This document shows, in pieces, positions 29,556 to 37,997 of a DNA stretch of 64,000 nucleotides. The notes under the pieces were generated by a model. The model ran no database searches and was not told where the DNA came from. It saw only the letters and a program-made list of their open reading frames with translations. Location of the stretch: NCBI GenBank assembly GCA_963797765.1, contig CAWCQU010000007.1:1-64000 (forward strand), in the 5' to 3' direction. The stretch comes from JBGPTK01 sp963797765 (GTDB lineage Bacteria; Acidobacteriota; Terriglobia; Acidiferrales; UBA7541). Positions within the stretch are counted from its first letter, which is position 1, and each line of letters opens with the position of its first letter. The position numbers and the translations under genes are program-made.

Positions 29556-29722
29556 CTTGCAATGATGAACCTTTGCCGGATGACTGTTTGCATGGCTTGT
29601 TGTCAGAATTGTTGCCCATGCCTGTCGTCCGCGCCGGGGGCCAGCTAGAACAGCATCAAATCTAGACGCTGAGTTCAAGCTCACCGCCAGACAACGACCT
29701 GGTAGGTGGGGTTTTTGTTTTT
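29556..29722 (+). ncRNA. Putative structured small RNA of about 165 nt
   Basis: Between the promoter at 29521-29549 and a terminator there is no gene but there are several stems: GCATGG/CCATGC (around 29591-29624), CTAGA/TCTAG (around 29645-29665) and the terminator hairpin. I could not match it to 6S, SRP, tmRNA or RNase P signatures. It could instead be a leader of the small frame at 29738. Confidence 0.35.
29682..29722 (+). terminator. Intrinsic terminator
   Basis: CACC-G-CCAG (29682-29690) pairs with CTGG-TA-GGTG (29699-29708) over an 8-base loop, followed by GGGTTTTTGTTTTTA. It ends whatever is transcribed from 29521 or from tRNA-His. Confidence 0.75.
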
Positions 29723-29737
29723 AAGGGGCTTATTTCC

Positions 29738-29875
29738 ATGCACGCAGAAGAAACGAGAGCGCAGAGTGCTGGCTCATCCCGCGGCGGCTCCCTCGATTCT
29801 GTTTGTTGGCGAGCTGGCTGGCGTTTCGGAAAACTCTTCGCAAAAAGAAGGCGTGAGATTGCATTCGTGAGTTAG
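29738..29875 (+). CDS. Possible 45-residue basic small protein
   Basis: An ATG with AAGGGG nine bases upstream opens a 45-codon frame. The product is Arg-rich at its end (FGKLFAKRRREIAF). It directly follows a terminator. I do not recognise it, and such short frames arise by chance, so it is a weak candidate. Confidence 0.2.
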   Translation: MHAEETRAQSAGSSRGGSLDSVCWRAGWRFGKLFAKRRREIAFVS

Positions 29876-29910
29876 CGAGCCTTCTTAGGCAAGCCTGTTC
29901 CATTCGATTT

Positions 29911-30177
29911 TCAGCGCCAAGTCTCGGTCTGTTTTATCCGTTGCAATTTGCCGAGCACACAAGCGGGATCGAGCCCCGCCCCTCTGCAAACCGTGGCAAA
30001 ATCACTCTCGCAATGAAAAATAAATCTTTCCGCTTCTTTCCTGCGTCTCAGGGTGCCGGTCTGCCAATCTTCAAGAGCCTGCAAGAGAATCGCCACCCAC
30101 AAATTGCGTTCTGCTACCGGGAGCTCTGATCGCTCCGACATTGCCTTGCTTTCTTGCGCGTAAATCTGAATGTTCAT
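29911..30177 (-). CDS. Small conserved-looking protein of unknown function
   Basis: This 88-residue protein looks coding: an N-terminal soluble stretch, an amphipathic helix in AERNLWVAILLQALEDWQ and a closing part DFATVCRGAGLDPACVLGKL. Similar short proteins with a W-x-A-V/I-L-x-Q-A-L helix and an 'AGLDP' end occur in phage and proteobacterial genomes, from memory. Start ATG 30177 has GGGG eight bases upstream; the frame continues upstream to 30402 but without coding character. Function unknown. Confidence 0.55.
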   Translation of the reverse strand: MNIQIYAQESKAMSERSELPVAERNLWVAILLQALEDWQTGTLRRRKEAERFIFHCESDFATVCRGAGLDPACVLGKLQRIKQTETWR

Positions 30178-30454
30178 CTTTTTCCCCGGATTGATTCCTT
30201 CCGCCCCCGCTCCGCGAACTATTGATTCCGCATGCGTGTCTGATGCGGTAAAGGCACGTAGCCTGCCAACCGCGCGTCTGGGGCCATTTTCTTTGTTTAT
30301 TGGGTATCTAAGTGAAAGCAATGCGGATGACCATTCGAGAGAGGAAGCCCGATCAACGAAGCCTCCATCAGTCACGCGGTCAGTTCGGCACACATGTTTC
30401 AATTCCGTTGCCGCGCCGAACCGGCCATATTAAAAATTGTATTTAGATTCAGTT

Positions 30455-30829
30455 TCAGGATTGCGACGCAAGCAGACTGGAAATAGTCTTTTGAAGATCG
30501 GCGGAAACAGCAGTTTTTGAAACATAACCATCCGCGCCCGCGCGTTCAACCTCTTCGGCAAGCTTCGGAGAATCATGCATGGTGAATATCAGGATCTTCG
30601 TCTTCGGCGACACGGAGCGGATCTTACGGGCGGCTTCCAGACCTCCCATCACCGGCATGCTCAGGTCCAAAATGACCAGATTCGGTTTCAGGGTCAGGAC
30701 CTGATCGATAGCTTCCTTGCCGTTTTCTGCTTCTCCACACACTTCCCATTCGGAATTGTTCTGGAGCAGAAGTTTCAGGCCTCTACGCACAACTTCATGA
30801 TCATCAACAAGCAGAATTCGAGCAGCCAT
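30455..30829 (-). CDS. Response regulator, receiver domain only
   Basis: This 124-residue protein is a single receiver domain: DDHE acidic pair (residues 9-10), phospho-Asp in LVILDLSMPV (about 54), switch Thr in ILIFTMHDS and Lys in GYVSKTA. No output domain follows. It resembles the receivers of NarL/FixJ regulators and the orphan receiver at 5483. No kinase is nearby. It could act by protein-protein contact as CheY-like proteins do. Confidence 0.88.
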   Translation of the reverse strand: MAARILLVDDHEVVRRGLKLLLQNNSEWEVCGEAENGKEAIDQVLTLKPNLVILDLSMPVMGGLEAARKIRSVSPKTKILIFTMHDSPKLAEEVERAGADGYVSKTAVSADLQKTISSLLASQS

Positions 30830-30980
30830 TCACCACCGTCGGCGGGCAGTCGTCAATCTGGGATCTGGGACAAACAACATATTAGCTCCTGTCATGCCCC
30901 GCCATACAGAAATTCCTGTATTTCTGGCTTACTAGTTCATTTTGAGCTTAACTCTCTGGAAACATCCAGACCGCCCGAAA

Positions 30981-31187
30981 TCAGTCCCAGTCGTCCACCC
31001 AGTGCCTCCGGGCGATCAATCCCTCAGCGCCTCCGGTCCACCCGCAAAGACACCTCAACGGGAACACCCGCAAGTCGATCTCTTCGGGGCTCCGCAGGGC
31101 GTGTTGCGCCGCGGAAACCAAGGGACGCTTACAATCCGGACAAGCAAAAAGTAGCACGTGAACATAAGACTCAGTTGGATCTGGCAA
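30981..31187 (-). CDS. Small zinc-ribbon-like protein
   Basis: This protein of about 68 residues has a CPDC pair near residue 16 and a CLCGW pair about 32 residues later, the pattern of a small zinc ribbon (C-x2-C...C-x-C). The start is probably TTG 31187 because GGAGG lies five bases upstream; the GTG two codons earlier would sit directly against that site. It lies between the receiver gene and the MFS transporter and has no recognised function. Confidence 0.55.
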   Translation of the reverse strand: MPDPTESYVHVLLFACPDCKRPLVSAAQHALRSPEEIDLRVFPLRCLCGWTGGAEGLIARRHWVDDWD

Positions 31188-31380
31188 GCTCACCTCCGCG
31201 GCATTGAATCCGCCGTTGACGGCAGACTAGCGAAACGCGCTCGACGAGCCCATACCGCAAGTTGGCGATTACCTCCTGGAAATGCCCCTAGGAAAAAATC
31301 TCCAGAACTAGTTCATTTCTTCCAATTAATTTCCTTTTTAATCCACCTGGTCCAATCTGGCTGGATCGTCCGTTCCACTT

Positions 31381-31617
31381 CTAACTTCCGTGATTTACGG
31401 CGAATAGACAACGGGTTGAGGCTCTCCAGGCGCCTCCACAAGCAGAGATCTCAGTTCGACATACTTGCAACCGGTTTTCCATCTCTCCGTCATTTTCCGC
31501 AGTCACGATCAGAGCTTGCGTTTTGCCCTCTTTCTGATAGAAGAAACAGTCAAGAAAACGCAGCGCATCGACCCACATGCTGCGGCGCGACTTCCGCGCG
31601 CGGCGAGCGAGCGGCAC
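31381..31617 (-). CDS. Possible small protein of unknown function
   Basis: An open frame of 78 codons has normal amino-acid composition and three well spaced Cys residues in its second half (QVCRTEISACGG...RCLF). The likely start is an internal ATG giving MWVDALRFLDCFFYQ. No ribosome-binding site is obvious and I do not recognise it. Confidence 0.3.
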   Translation of the reverse strand: MPLARRARKSRRSMWVDALRFLDCFFYQKEGKTQALIVTAENDGEMENRLQVCRTEISACGGAWRASTRCLFAVNHGS

Positions 31618-31637
31618 ACGGAAAACCGGGAGAAATC

Positions 31638-33152
31638 ATGATTACCGCGGAGAACCGCAAGTGGTGGGTGGTGGCGGCAATGGCTCCCCCTCTGCTGATT
31701 CTAACCATCGACTTCTTCGGCATTGCCGTGGCTCTGCCTTCGATCGGTCACGATTTAAGGACCAGCACCACCAACCTCGAGTGGACCGTGAATGCCTTCA
31801 TGCTGGCATTCGCCGCTCCCATGATTGCAGTCGGCCGCCTGGGAGATATTATCGGCCGGCGCAAAGTGCTGATCATCGGAACCGTGATTTTCGCGCTCGC
31901 TTCGGCCCTGTGCGGCATCGCCAACACCGATTGGCTGCTGATCGTGGGGCGCGTGATTCAAGGCCTGGGCACCTCCATGACTTTCGCCAACTCACTCTCC
32001 ATCGTCAGTAATGCCTTTCCAAAGGATGAACGGGCGGTGGGAATCGGAATTTGGACTTCGGTCGGCACCGTGGGCTCGGCACTGGGACCGCTGGTTGGAG
32101 GCGTACTCACGCAGTATCTTTCCTGGCATTGGTTTTTCTTTGTCAACATCCCCATTTCAGTCGTGTCGATCGCGCTCACGCTTTATGCCGTGCCCGAATC
32201 GCGCGACGAAACGGCCAGCAAGAAAGTCGATCTGCTCGGTTTCGTCACGGTCACAGCGGGGATCGTCCTGTTCGTTTTCGGAATTGATCTGATCGATACT
32301 CGCGGTTGGGATTCGCCCATTGTTCTTGGCGTGATCGTGGGAAGCCTGCTGCTCCTGGCGTTATTCGGTCTCATCGAAAGAAAAATTCAGAGCCCTTTGG
32401 TCGAATTTTCCTTATTCGAAAACCTGGATTTCTTCGGGTCCTCCGGCGTCGCCTATGCGGCCAACTTCGTGTTCGGGGCGCTCTCGTTTTTCATGACGCT
32501 CTATCTGCAGCATATTCTGGGGTTTTCGCCGGTTAAAACAGGAGTCGTGTTTCTGGCATACACGATTCCCTTCATCATTTTCTCGCCCGTGGCCGGAAAA
32601 ATGATGCGCCCGTGGGGACCCCGCTTGAGCATGTTCTTCGGCGCGGTCTTGCTGGCCGTCTCTTTCTTTTTTTTCGCCATGATCAGCCCTGCCACGGGAG
32701 CCTTGCTGGTGGTCATCGGCTTTTTCGTGCATAGCGTGGGTCAGGCGTTTGCCTACAACATTTCCACCACCACGGCGATGGAATCGGTCTCCGAACAGAA
32801 ATCCGGCGAGGCTTCCGGCGTGATTTCCACAATCCGAATGCTTGCCATCGTTTTCGGCGTAGCTGTTTCCGGCGTGCTTTTCAAGGTCCTTGAGAAAGAG
32901 AAAATTTTCGATCTGTTCGACGAAATGCACAAAACTCTCACTCTTGCCCAGCGGGCCGACGTGCACAGCTTGCTTTCCGGTTCGGTTGACGCACAGGCAA
33001 AACTCGCAGCGCTGGCTCCCCAAGCCGCCGCCCACGTGGAATTCATCGTAAAGCGTGCTTTCGTTTATGGCTTGGATGGAGCGATGCTCTTGTGCATCGG
33101 CGTCGCACTGCTCGGCGTGTTATCGTCGCTCATGGTTCGCCGCCGGGAATAG
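31638..33152 (+). CDS. MFS transporter, DHA2 (14-TM drug:H+ antiporter) family
   Basis: This 504-residue membrane protein has 14 predicted segments. Motif A is GRLGDIIGRRKVL and motif C is near GSALGPLVGGVLTQYLSWHW, both typical of the EmrB/QacA DHA2 family of drug or metabolite exporters. The start ATG at 31638 has GGGAG six bases upstream; the open frame extends back to 31158 but that stretch is not coding-like. The APC permease gene starts 35 bases downstream, so the two are probably co-transcribed with the amidohydrolase. No EmrA-type partner is present. Confidence 0.92.
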   Translation: MITAENRKWWVVAAMAPPLLILTIDFFGIAVALPSIGHDLRTSTTNLEWTVNAFMLAFAAPMIAVGRLGDIIGRRKVLIIGTVIFALASALCGIANTDWLLIVGRVIQGLGTSMTFANSLSIVSNAFPKDERAVGIGIWTSVGTVGSALGPLVGGVLTQYLSWHWFFFVNIPISVVSIALTLYAVPESRDETASKKVDLLGFVTVTAGIVLFVFGIDLIDTRGWDSPIVLGVIVGSLLLLALFGLIERKIQSPLVEFSLFENLDFFGSSGVAYAANFVFGALSFFMTLYLQHILGFSPVKTGVVFLAYTIPFIIFSPVAGKMMRPWGPRLSMFFGAVLLAVSFFFFAMISPATGALLVVIGFFVHSVGQAFAYNISTTTAMESVSEQKSGEASGVISTIRMLAIVFGVAVSGVLFKVLEKEKIFDLFDEMHKTLTLAQRADVHSLLSGSVDAQAKLAALAPQAAAHVEFIVKRAFVYGLDGAMLLCIGVALLGVLSSLMVRRRE

Positions 33153-33187
33153 CAGGAACCGCCGAAGGCTTAGACGAACTCCTTTCC

Positions 33188-34537
33188 ATGACTACCCTGC
33201 GCCGATCCATGGGCCTTCCCCACGCAACCGCAATGGTCGTTGGCATCATCCTGGGCGCTTCGATCTTTGTTCAACCTTCGGAAATCACTCGGCTGGTTCC
33301 CTCTTTTCGCGGATTGCTGCTGGTATGGCTGTTTGCAGGTGCTTTGACGTTCTGCGGCGCGATGGTCTGCGCCGAGCTTTCTTCGGCTTTTCCGCAAACC
33401 GGCGGTGTATATGTCTTCCTCAAGCGAATCTTTTCTCCGGCTCTTGGGTTTCTTTGGGGATGGGCCATGTTTTGGAGCATGCACTCCGGAATCATTGCGG
33501 CCATCGCCGTGATTCTCGCGCGTTACGTCGCTTATTTTGTGCCTCTGGGTGAGCCTGGCATTCGCGCGCTGGCCATCGGTGTCATACTTCTTTTGTCCGC
33601 GGTCAATTACCTGGGAGTGAAGCCCGGCAGCGCGGTGCAATTGATTTTGACGGGCGCAAAGATAGCCGCAATTCTCTCCGTTGCCTTTCTGATTTTCTGG
33701 CTGGGCGGGCCCGCGCATCGTGCAATTCCTCCAGCCGCCTCAGCGTTATCGCCCTCACCAACGTCCGCATCGCTCAGCGCCTACGGCCTTGCCATTGCTG
33801 CGGGCTTATTCGCGTTTGGCGGATGGCACATGGTCACTTACACGGCGGGCGAAACCACCAACCCCGAGCGCACCATCCCCCGCGCATTGCTCCTTGGCAC
33901 TCTGCTCGTAACAGCGTGTTACATCTTGCTGAATGCCGCCTATCTTTACGTCCTTCCGCTCGCCGCGGTAGCTCGCTCCACCCGTGTCGCTGCCGACGCC
34001 ATTCGCGTCCTGGGCGCCGCAGCGGGAAATTCCGTTGCCGCTCTTGTGATTCTCTCCGCGCTCGGCGCACTGAATGGAATCATTCTGGCCGGTCCGCGCG
34101 TCTATTACGCCATGGCACAAGACGGTTTGGCCTTTCGTTGGATGGGCGCGGTGCATCCGAAGCGGCAAACACCCTACCTCGCGATCGCAGCGCAAGCTTT
34201 GTGGTCCTCCGTCCTGGTCGCCACAAACAGCTACCGCGAATTGTTTACGCGCGTCGTTTATACTGAGTGGCTTTTCTTCGCTCTGCTCGCCGCCGGTTTG
34301 TTTGTTTTGCGCCGCAACCGGGAGTATCATCCCCTGTTTCTCGCGCGCGGGTATCCGCTGGTGCCCGCTCTATTCATCGCGGCCTCGCTGGGGATCGCCA
34401 TCAATCAAGCAGTGGCCAATCCGCGCGGCAGTGCGATCGGACTTGGCCTTCTTCTCGCCGGCCTTCCGGTTTATTTCATGTGGTCGCTTCAAATTTCAAG
34501 AAAAGGAATCACTCATGGCAATCATCGACTTCCATAA
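33188..34537 (+). CDS. APC-family amino acid permease
   Basis: This 449-residue protein has about 12 transmembrane segments. It starts with the family signature MVVGIILGASIFVQPSEI (TM1, the unwound G-x-G-x region), and has the TAGETTNPERTIPRA motif after TM6. Such permeases exchange or import amino acids. It follows the MFS gene by 35 bases and overlaps the amidohydrolase start by 23 bases, so the three probably form one operon for uptake, export and conversion of a small molecule. Confidence 0.9.
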   Translation: MTTLRRSMGLPHATAMVVGIILGASIFVQPSEITRLVPSFRGLLLVWLFAGALTFCGAMVCAELSSAFPQTGGVYVFLKRIFSPALGFLWGWAMFWSMHSGIIAAIAVILARYVAYFVPLGEPGIRALAIGVILLLSAVNYLGVKPGSAVQLILTGAKIAAILSVAFLIFWLGGPAHRAIPPAASALSPSPTSASLSAYGLAIAAGLFAFGGWHMVTYTAGETTNPERTIPRALLLGTLLVTACYILLNAAYLYVLPLAAVARSTRVAADAIRVLGAAAGNSVAALVILSALGALNGIILAGPRVYYAMAQDGLAFRWMGAVHPKRQTPYLAIAAQALWSSVLVATNSYRELFTRVVYTEWLFFALLAAGLFVLRRNREYHPLFLARGYPLVPALFIAASLGIAINQAVANPRGSAIGLGLLLAGLPVYFMWSLQISRKGITHGNHRLP

Positions 34538-35495
34538 CCACTATTATCCGCCCGCCTATCTCGACGCCATCGAGCGCGGGCCAAGTTCTGTCCGCGTCGC
34601 CCGCGATGCCGAAGGTAATCCCACGCTCCACTATCCGGGTGATTACAACGTAGCCGTGCGCGGACACCGCGACATCGATTACCGCGAGCAGGTGCTCCGC
34701 GAGGCGGGCGTCGATACTCAGGTGATCACACTAACCACGCCTGGCACGCATATCGAAGCTCCCGCCGCAGCCGTCCGCTTGGCGAAATTGGTAAATGATG
34801 CCTTCGCACGCGTGGTTGCCGATAAAAACGGCCGATTCGTCGCGCTCGCTACTCTTCCTCTCAACGACCCCGAAGCTTCCGTCTTCGAGCTCCACCGGGC
34901 GGTCGAGCAGTTGCATTTCCGCGGAGCGATGCTGTTCAGCAACGTCAACGGCATGCCTCTTTACGACAGACGCTTGTGGAGTCTCTATGAAGTTGCCAAT
35001 GAACTGGAGGCGGTACTCTACATCCATCCCACCAATCCCGTCGGCGTGGAAGCAATGATGGATTACTGGCTGATGCCGCTGGTAGGATTTCTATTCGATA
35101 CCACGCTTGCGGCAGCGGGGCTCATCTTCAGTGGAGTGGCGGAACGGTTCCCCAATATTCGCTGGGTGCTCGGGCACCTGGGCGGTGCGATTCCCTATCT
35201 TGCGGAGCGCCTGGATCGCGGCTACCACGCGTTTCCCGAATGCCGCCAGAACATTGCCCAGCCGCCCAGCACTTATCTGAAGCGCTTTTATTACGACACC
35301 GTCAATTTCGATCCCCGCGCGATCGAATTGGCGATTTCCTTTGCAGGTATCGGCCAGATTCTCGCCGGCAGCGATTATCCGCACCAAATCGGCAGCATCG
35401 AAAAGATGCTCCAAAGCATCGGCGAGTTGCGAATCTCTCCCGAAGATCAGCAAAAGATTTTAGGAGACAACTCGGCACGCCTGCTCCGCCTCTAG
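34515..35495 (+). CDS. ACMSD-type amidohydrolase (metal-dependent hydrolase/decarboxylase)
   Basis: This 326-residue protein is in the amidohydrolase-2 family with 2-amino-3-carboxymuconate-6-semialdehyde decarboxylase. Metal ligands fit: HxH in DFHNHYYP (H7, H9), YIHPTNP, LGHLGG and the Asp in AGSDYPHQIGS. Family members include decarboxylases of aromatic acids and hydrolases. Start ATG 34515 has AAGGA seven bases upstream and overlaps the permease gene by 23 bases, indicating coupling. The substrate may be what the APC permease brings in. Confidence 0.88.
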   Translation: MAIIDFHNHYYPPAYLDAIERGPSSVRVARDAEGNPTLHYPGDYNVAVRGHRDIDYREQVLREAGVDTQVITLTTPGTHIEAPAAAVRLAKLVNDAFARVVADKNGRFVALATLPLNDPEASVFELHRAVEQLHFRGAMLFSNVNGMPLYDRRLWSLYEVANELEAVLYIHPTNPVGVEAMMDYWLMPLVGFLFDTTLAAAGLIFSGVAERFPNIRWVLGHLGGAIPYLAERLDRGYHAFPECRQNIAQPPSTYLKRFYYDTVNFDPRAIELAISFAGIGQILAGSDYPHQIGSIEKMLQSIGELRISPEDQQKILGDNSARLLRL

Positions 35496-35520
35496 CAAGC
35501 TTCGAGTGCCTATTTTGTTT

Positions 35521-35916
35521 TTATGAGGAAAGCTTCGTCGCGGATATCGCTCGTGGCTGCTGCAATGCCTTCACTGCGTCAATCAAGCTAACGATGCCTT
35601 GCCGCTCGTGTTCCGGAAGCTCTCCCGCCGCCGCTTCCAAAAACGGTGCTGCTTCAGGCGACCGCCCCAATTTCGAAAGCAGCACTACCAGGTTCATCGC
35701 GGCTGTGGCGTTCTTGGGATCATGTTCCAGCGACCGCCGGAATCCCTTTTCTCCATCGCTGGCGTTTCCACAGCCCAATTGAGCCATGGACCAATCGTTC
35801 CAGATGTCACTCGTCTCTCCGTCTAGAATTGCCTTGCTGAATTCATCCAGCGCGGCCGCAAATTGTCCTTGTAGATAGAGTTGCGTTCCAATTTGTTGGT
35901 GCTCCTGTGTGGTCAT
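35521..35916 (-). CDS. Small TPR-repeat protein
   Basis: This 131-residue cytoplasmic protein contains about three TPR units (GTQLYLQGQFAAALDEFSKA, a middle one ending GEKGFRRSLEHDP, and NLVVLLSKLGRSPEAAPFLE). The ATG start has GGGAGG seven bases upstream. It is convergent with the amidohydrolase. TPR proteins mediate protein contacts; the partner is unknown. Confidence 0.8.
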   Translation of the reverse strand: MTTQEHQQIGTQLYLQGQFAAALDEFSKAILDGETSDIWNDWSMAQLGCGNASDGEKGFRRSLEHDPKNATAAMNLVVLLSKLGRSPEAAPFLEAAAGELPEHERQGIVSLIDAVKALQQPRAISATKLSS

Positions 35917-36282
35917 CGATGCCTCCCATCGATTGGAAATCGAAGGATCAGTTCCCCAAAGTCAGAGGCAAAGTCGGAATCGAGTTCAGAATCTGCCCCC
36001 CGTGCCGTGCCGCCCGCAACTCCATTTTGGTTCTAAGCCTGATTCGATTAGGGAAGACAAGGGGCCACCTCAATGCACTGTTCGTGCTCGCTCGTGGTTG
36101 CCGGGTAGAAATTGAATGATTTTATGAAAGGTCGATCCCTCAAAACCTTGTCTTCCCTCTCGCTGCAATTTGCATGAAGATTTAGTGCAATCCGCGTGCC
36201 AGTGGGCAACCTGGGGAAATTACAGAAGGTTGATCATAAACAATGGGGGCAGTTTAACTAGAAGGCATCTCATAAATGGTTG
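35917..36282. other. Intergenic stretch without a gene
   Basis: Upstream of the TPR gene and downstream of thrC1, about 366 bases show no coding signal. They hold the TPR gene promoter, and the repeat copy at 36283-36349 lies at the right end. Confidence 0.4.
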
Positions 36283-36349
36283 TTAGGGGGTCGGAGCTTC
36301 AGCTCCGACATCAAATTGAGTTGAAAAGTTGGGCTTTAGCCCCTGAAGG
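36283..36349 (+). repeat. Dispersed 70-bp two-hairpin repeat, copy 2
   Basis: The left part TTAGGGGGTCGGAGCTTC...GCTCCGACAT and the right part GGGCTTTAGCCCCTGAAG are perfectly conserved; the spacer is TCAAATTGAGTTGAAAAGTT. It lies about 150 bases past the end of thrC1. Confidence 0.9.
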
Positions 36350-36497
36350 GGAGAACTGAGAAACCCGACGGACCATTTGTGAGATGGGCTCTAGCAACGA
36401 GAAGGTCTTTATCGCGCTGAGCCGAGGTTTTCGCCACTCGAGGGTGCCAAGTAAGGGAACCGCTGTGAACCAACTTGAAACGGTCGAGAATTCCCCG

Positions 36498-37814
36498 CTA
36501 CTTCGCTTTCGGCGAAACACCCTCACGCGAGTCCGACAGCACTTTCTCCACAAGTTTACGCACTGCGTCCAATTTCGCGGGCGCGCGAAATCGCCGGAAA
36601 CCTTCCGGCTTCGAATCAAGTCTACCCTGAATGAATTGAGTGTCTTTCAATTGATGGCCGGTGAGCACCGCCACCACATCGGCATTCCGTTCGATTTTCC
36701 CGGCCGCGCGCAGTTTTCGAATTCCCGCAACCGTCGCCGCGGACGCCGGTTCACAACCCACCCCGTCCCGCGCCAGCATGGCCTTCGCTTCCGAAATTTC
36801 GTCGTCGGTCACCGCTTCCACCAAACCATTCGTCCACTCCAGCGACCGCCGCGCCTTTTTCCAATTGGCCGAATTCCCGATGCGAATTGCGGTGGCGATT
36901 GTCTGGGGATTTTTTTCGGGAATTAATTCTTTGCCTCCGCTCGCAATCATCCGGTAGAACGGACTCGCACCCTCGGCCTGGACCACTACTAGCCGCGGCA
37001 CGCGATCGATCAAATTCAGCGCCTTCAACTCTTCAATTCCCTTCCCGATCGCCGACGAGTTCCCCAGATTGCCGCCAGGAACCACGATGTAATCCGGGGG
37101 ATTCCACGCGCGTTGCTCCATCATTTCCGTCACGATTGTCTTCTGCCCCTCGATGCGAAACGGATTCACCGAATTCACCAGGTAAAGCCCCAGTTCCTCG
37201 GCCAATGGCGCCAGCAATTGAAAGGCATCGTCGAACGATCCTTCCACTTCAATCACCGTCGCGCCAAAATCCATGGCTTGCAGCAGTTTCGCGGCCGACG
37301 TATGTCCATACGGCGCGAATAGCATCGCCTCAATTCCGGCGCGAGCCGCATAAGCCGCCATCGAAGACGACGTGTTTCCCGTGGACGCGCACGCAACCAC
37401 GCTCACTCCCAACGCAGCCGCTTGCGTTATGCAAGCCGTCATTCCCAAATCTTTGAACGATCCAGTTGGATTGTTTCCCTGATGCTTGATCGCCAGACGG
37501 ACGCCACCGGCCCAATCGCCTGCTCGCGAAGTTTCCACCAGCGGCGTCGACCCTTCTCCCAGCGAAATAATTCGCTGGTTCGCGCTAAGAAAGGGAAGCA
37601 ATTCGCGGAACCGCCACACACCGCTTCGGTCAATCGCTTCGGCGCTCGTCTTCCGCTGCTGCCAGATGCTTTTTAGCTCGCTCGCGCTCAAAGGTGCAAA
37701 TTCGTTATGAATTTCGAGCGGGCCGCCGCACACATCACAAGCGCATTTTCCATTCGCCGCTTCCTGCCGGTGGCGGCAGCTCTCTTCGATGCATTGCACG
37801 GAAGCCCATCCCAT
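36498..37814 (-). CDS. thrC: Threonine synthase, paralog 1
   Basis: This 438-residue PLP enzyme converts O-phosphohomoserine to threonine. An N-terminal zinc-ribbon-like stretch (CIEESC...CACDVCGG) precedes the fold-type II core. The PLP Lys lies in NPTGSFKDLGM (about 125-135), the phosphate loop is GGNLGN, and SLGEGSTPL is the usual early motif. Start ATG 37814 has GGGGAG nine bases upstream. It lies 183 bases downstream of the aspartokinase gene on the same strand, with a 70-bp repeat in the gap. A second thrC, only distantly related, is at 40712-41974. Confidence 0.92.
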   Translation of the reverse strand: MGWASVQCIEESCRHRQEAANGKCACDVCGGPLEIHNEFAPLSASELKSIWQQRKTSAEAIDRSGVWRFRELLPFLSANQRIISLGEGSTPLVETSRAGDWAGGVRLAIKHQGNNPTGSFKDLGMTACITQAAALGVSVVACASTGNTSSSMAAYAARAGIEAMLFAPYGHTSAAKLLQAMDFGATVIEVEGSFDDAFQLLAPLAEELGLYLVNSVNPFRIEGQKTIVTEMMEQRAWNPPDYIVVPGGNLGNSSAIGKGIEELKALNLIDRVPRLVVVQAEGASPFYRMIASGGKELIPEKNPQTIATAIRIGNSANWKKARRSLEWTNGLVEAVTDDEISEAKAMLARDGVGCEPASAATVAGIRKLRAAGKIERNADVVAVLTGHQLKDTQFIQGRLDSKPEGFRRFRAPAKLDAVRKLVEKVLSDSREGVSPKAK

Positions 37815-37912
37815 CTTGCGATTCTCCCCGCTAGTCACGAATTCACGGCTACTGTTTCCTGCCCATCGACTATTCCATTTCCATCTCAAGATCCCGTTTT
37901 ACAAAGATGGTG

Positions 37913-37981
37913 TTTAGGGGGTCGGAGCTTCAGCTCCGACATTTAGCAGCCTCCTTAGACTCGGGCTTTAGCCCCTGAAGC
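37913..37981 (+). repeat. Dispersed 70-bp two-hairpin repeat, copy 3
   Basis: Left part TTTAGGGGGTCGGAGCTTC...GCTCCGACAT and right part GGGCTTTAGCCCCTGAAGC are intact. It sits between lysC and thrC1, so their shared transcript would carry both hairpins. Confidence 0.92.
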
Positions 37982-37997
37982 GCAGGAAAGCAAATTC

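Noticed and set aside
31158..31637. Long upstream extension of the MFS transporter frame
   Set aside because: The extension lacks transmembrane or coding character and a good ribosome-binding site lies at 31638, so the gene starts there.
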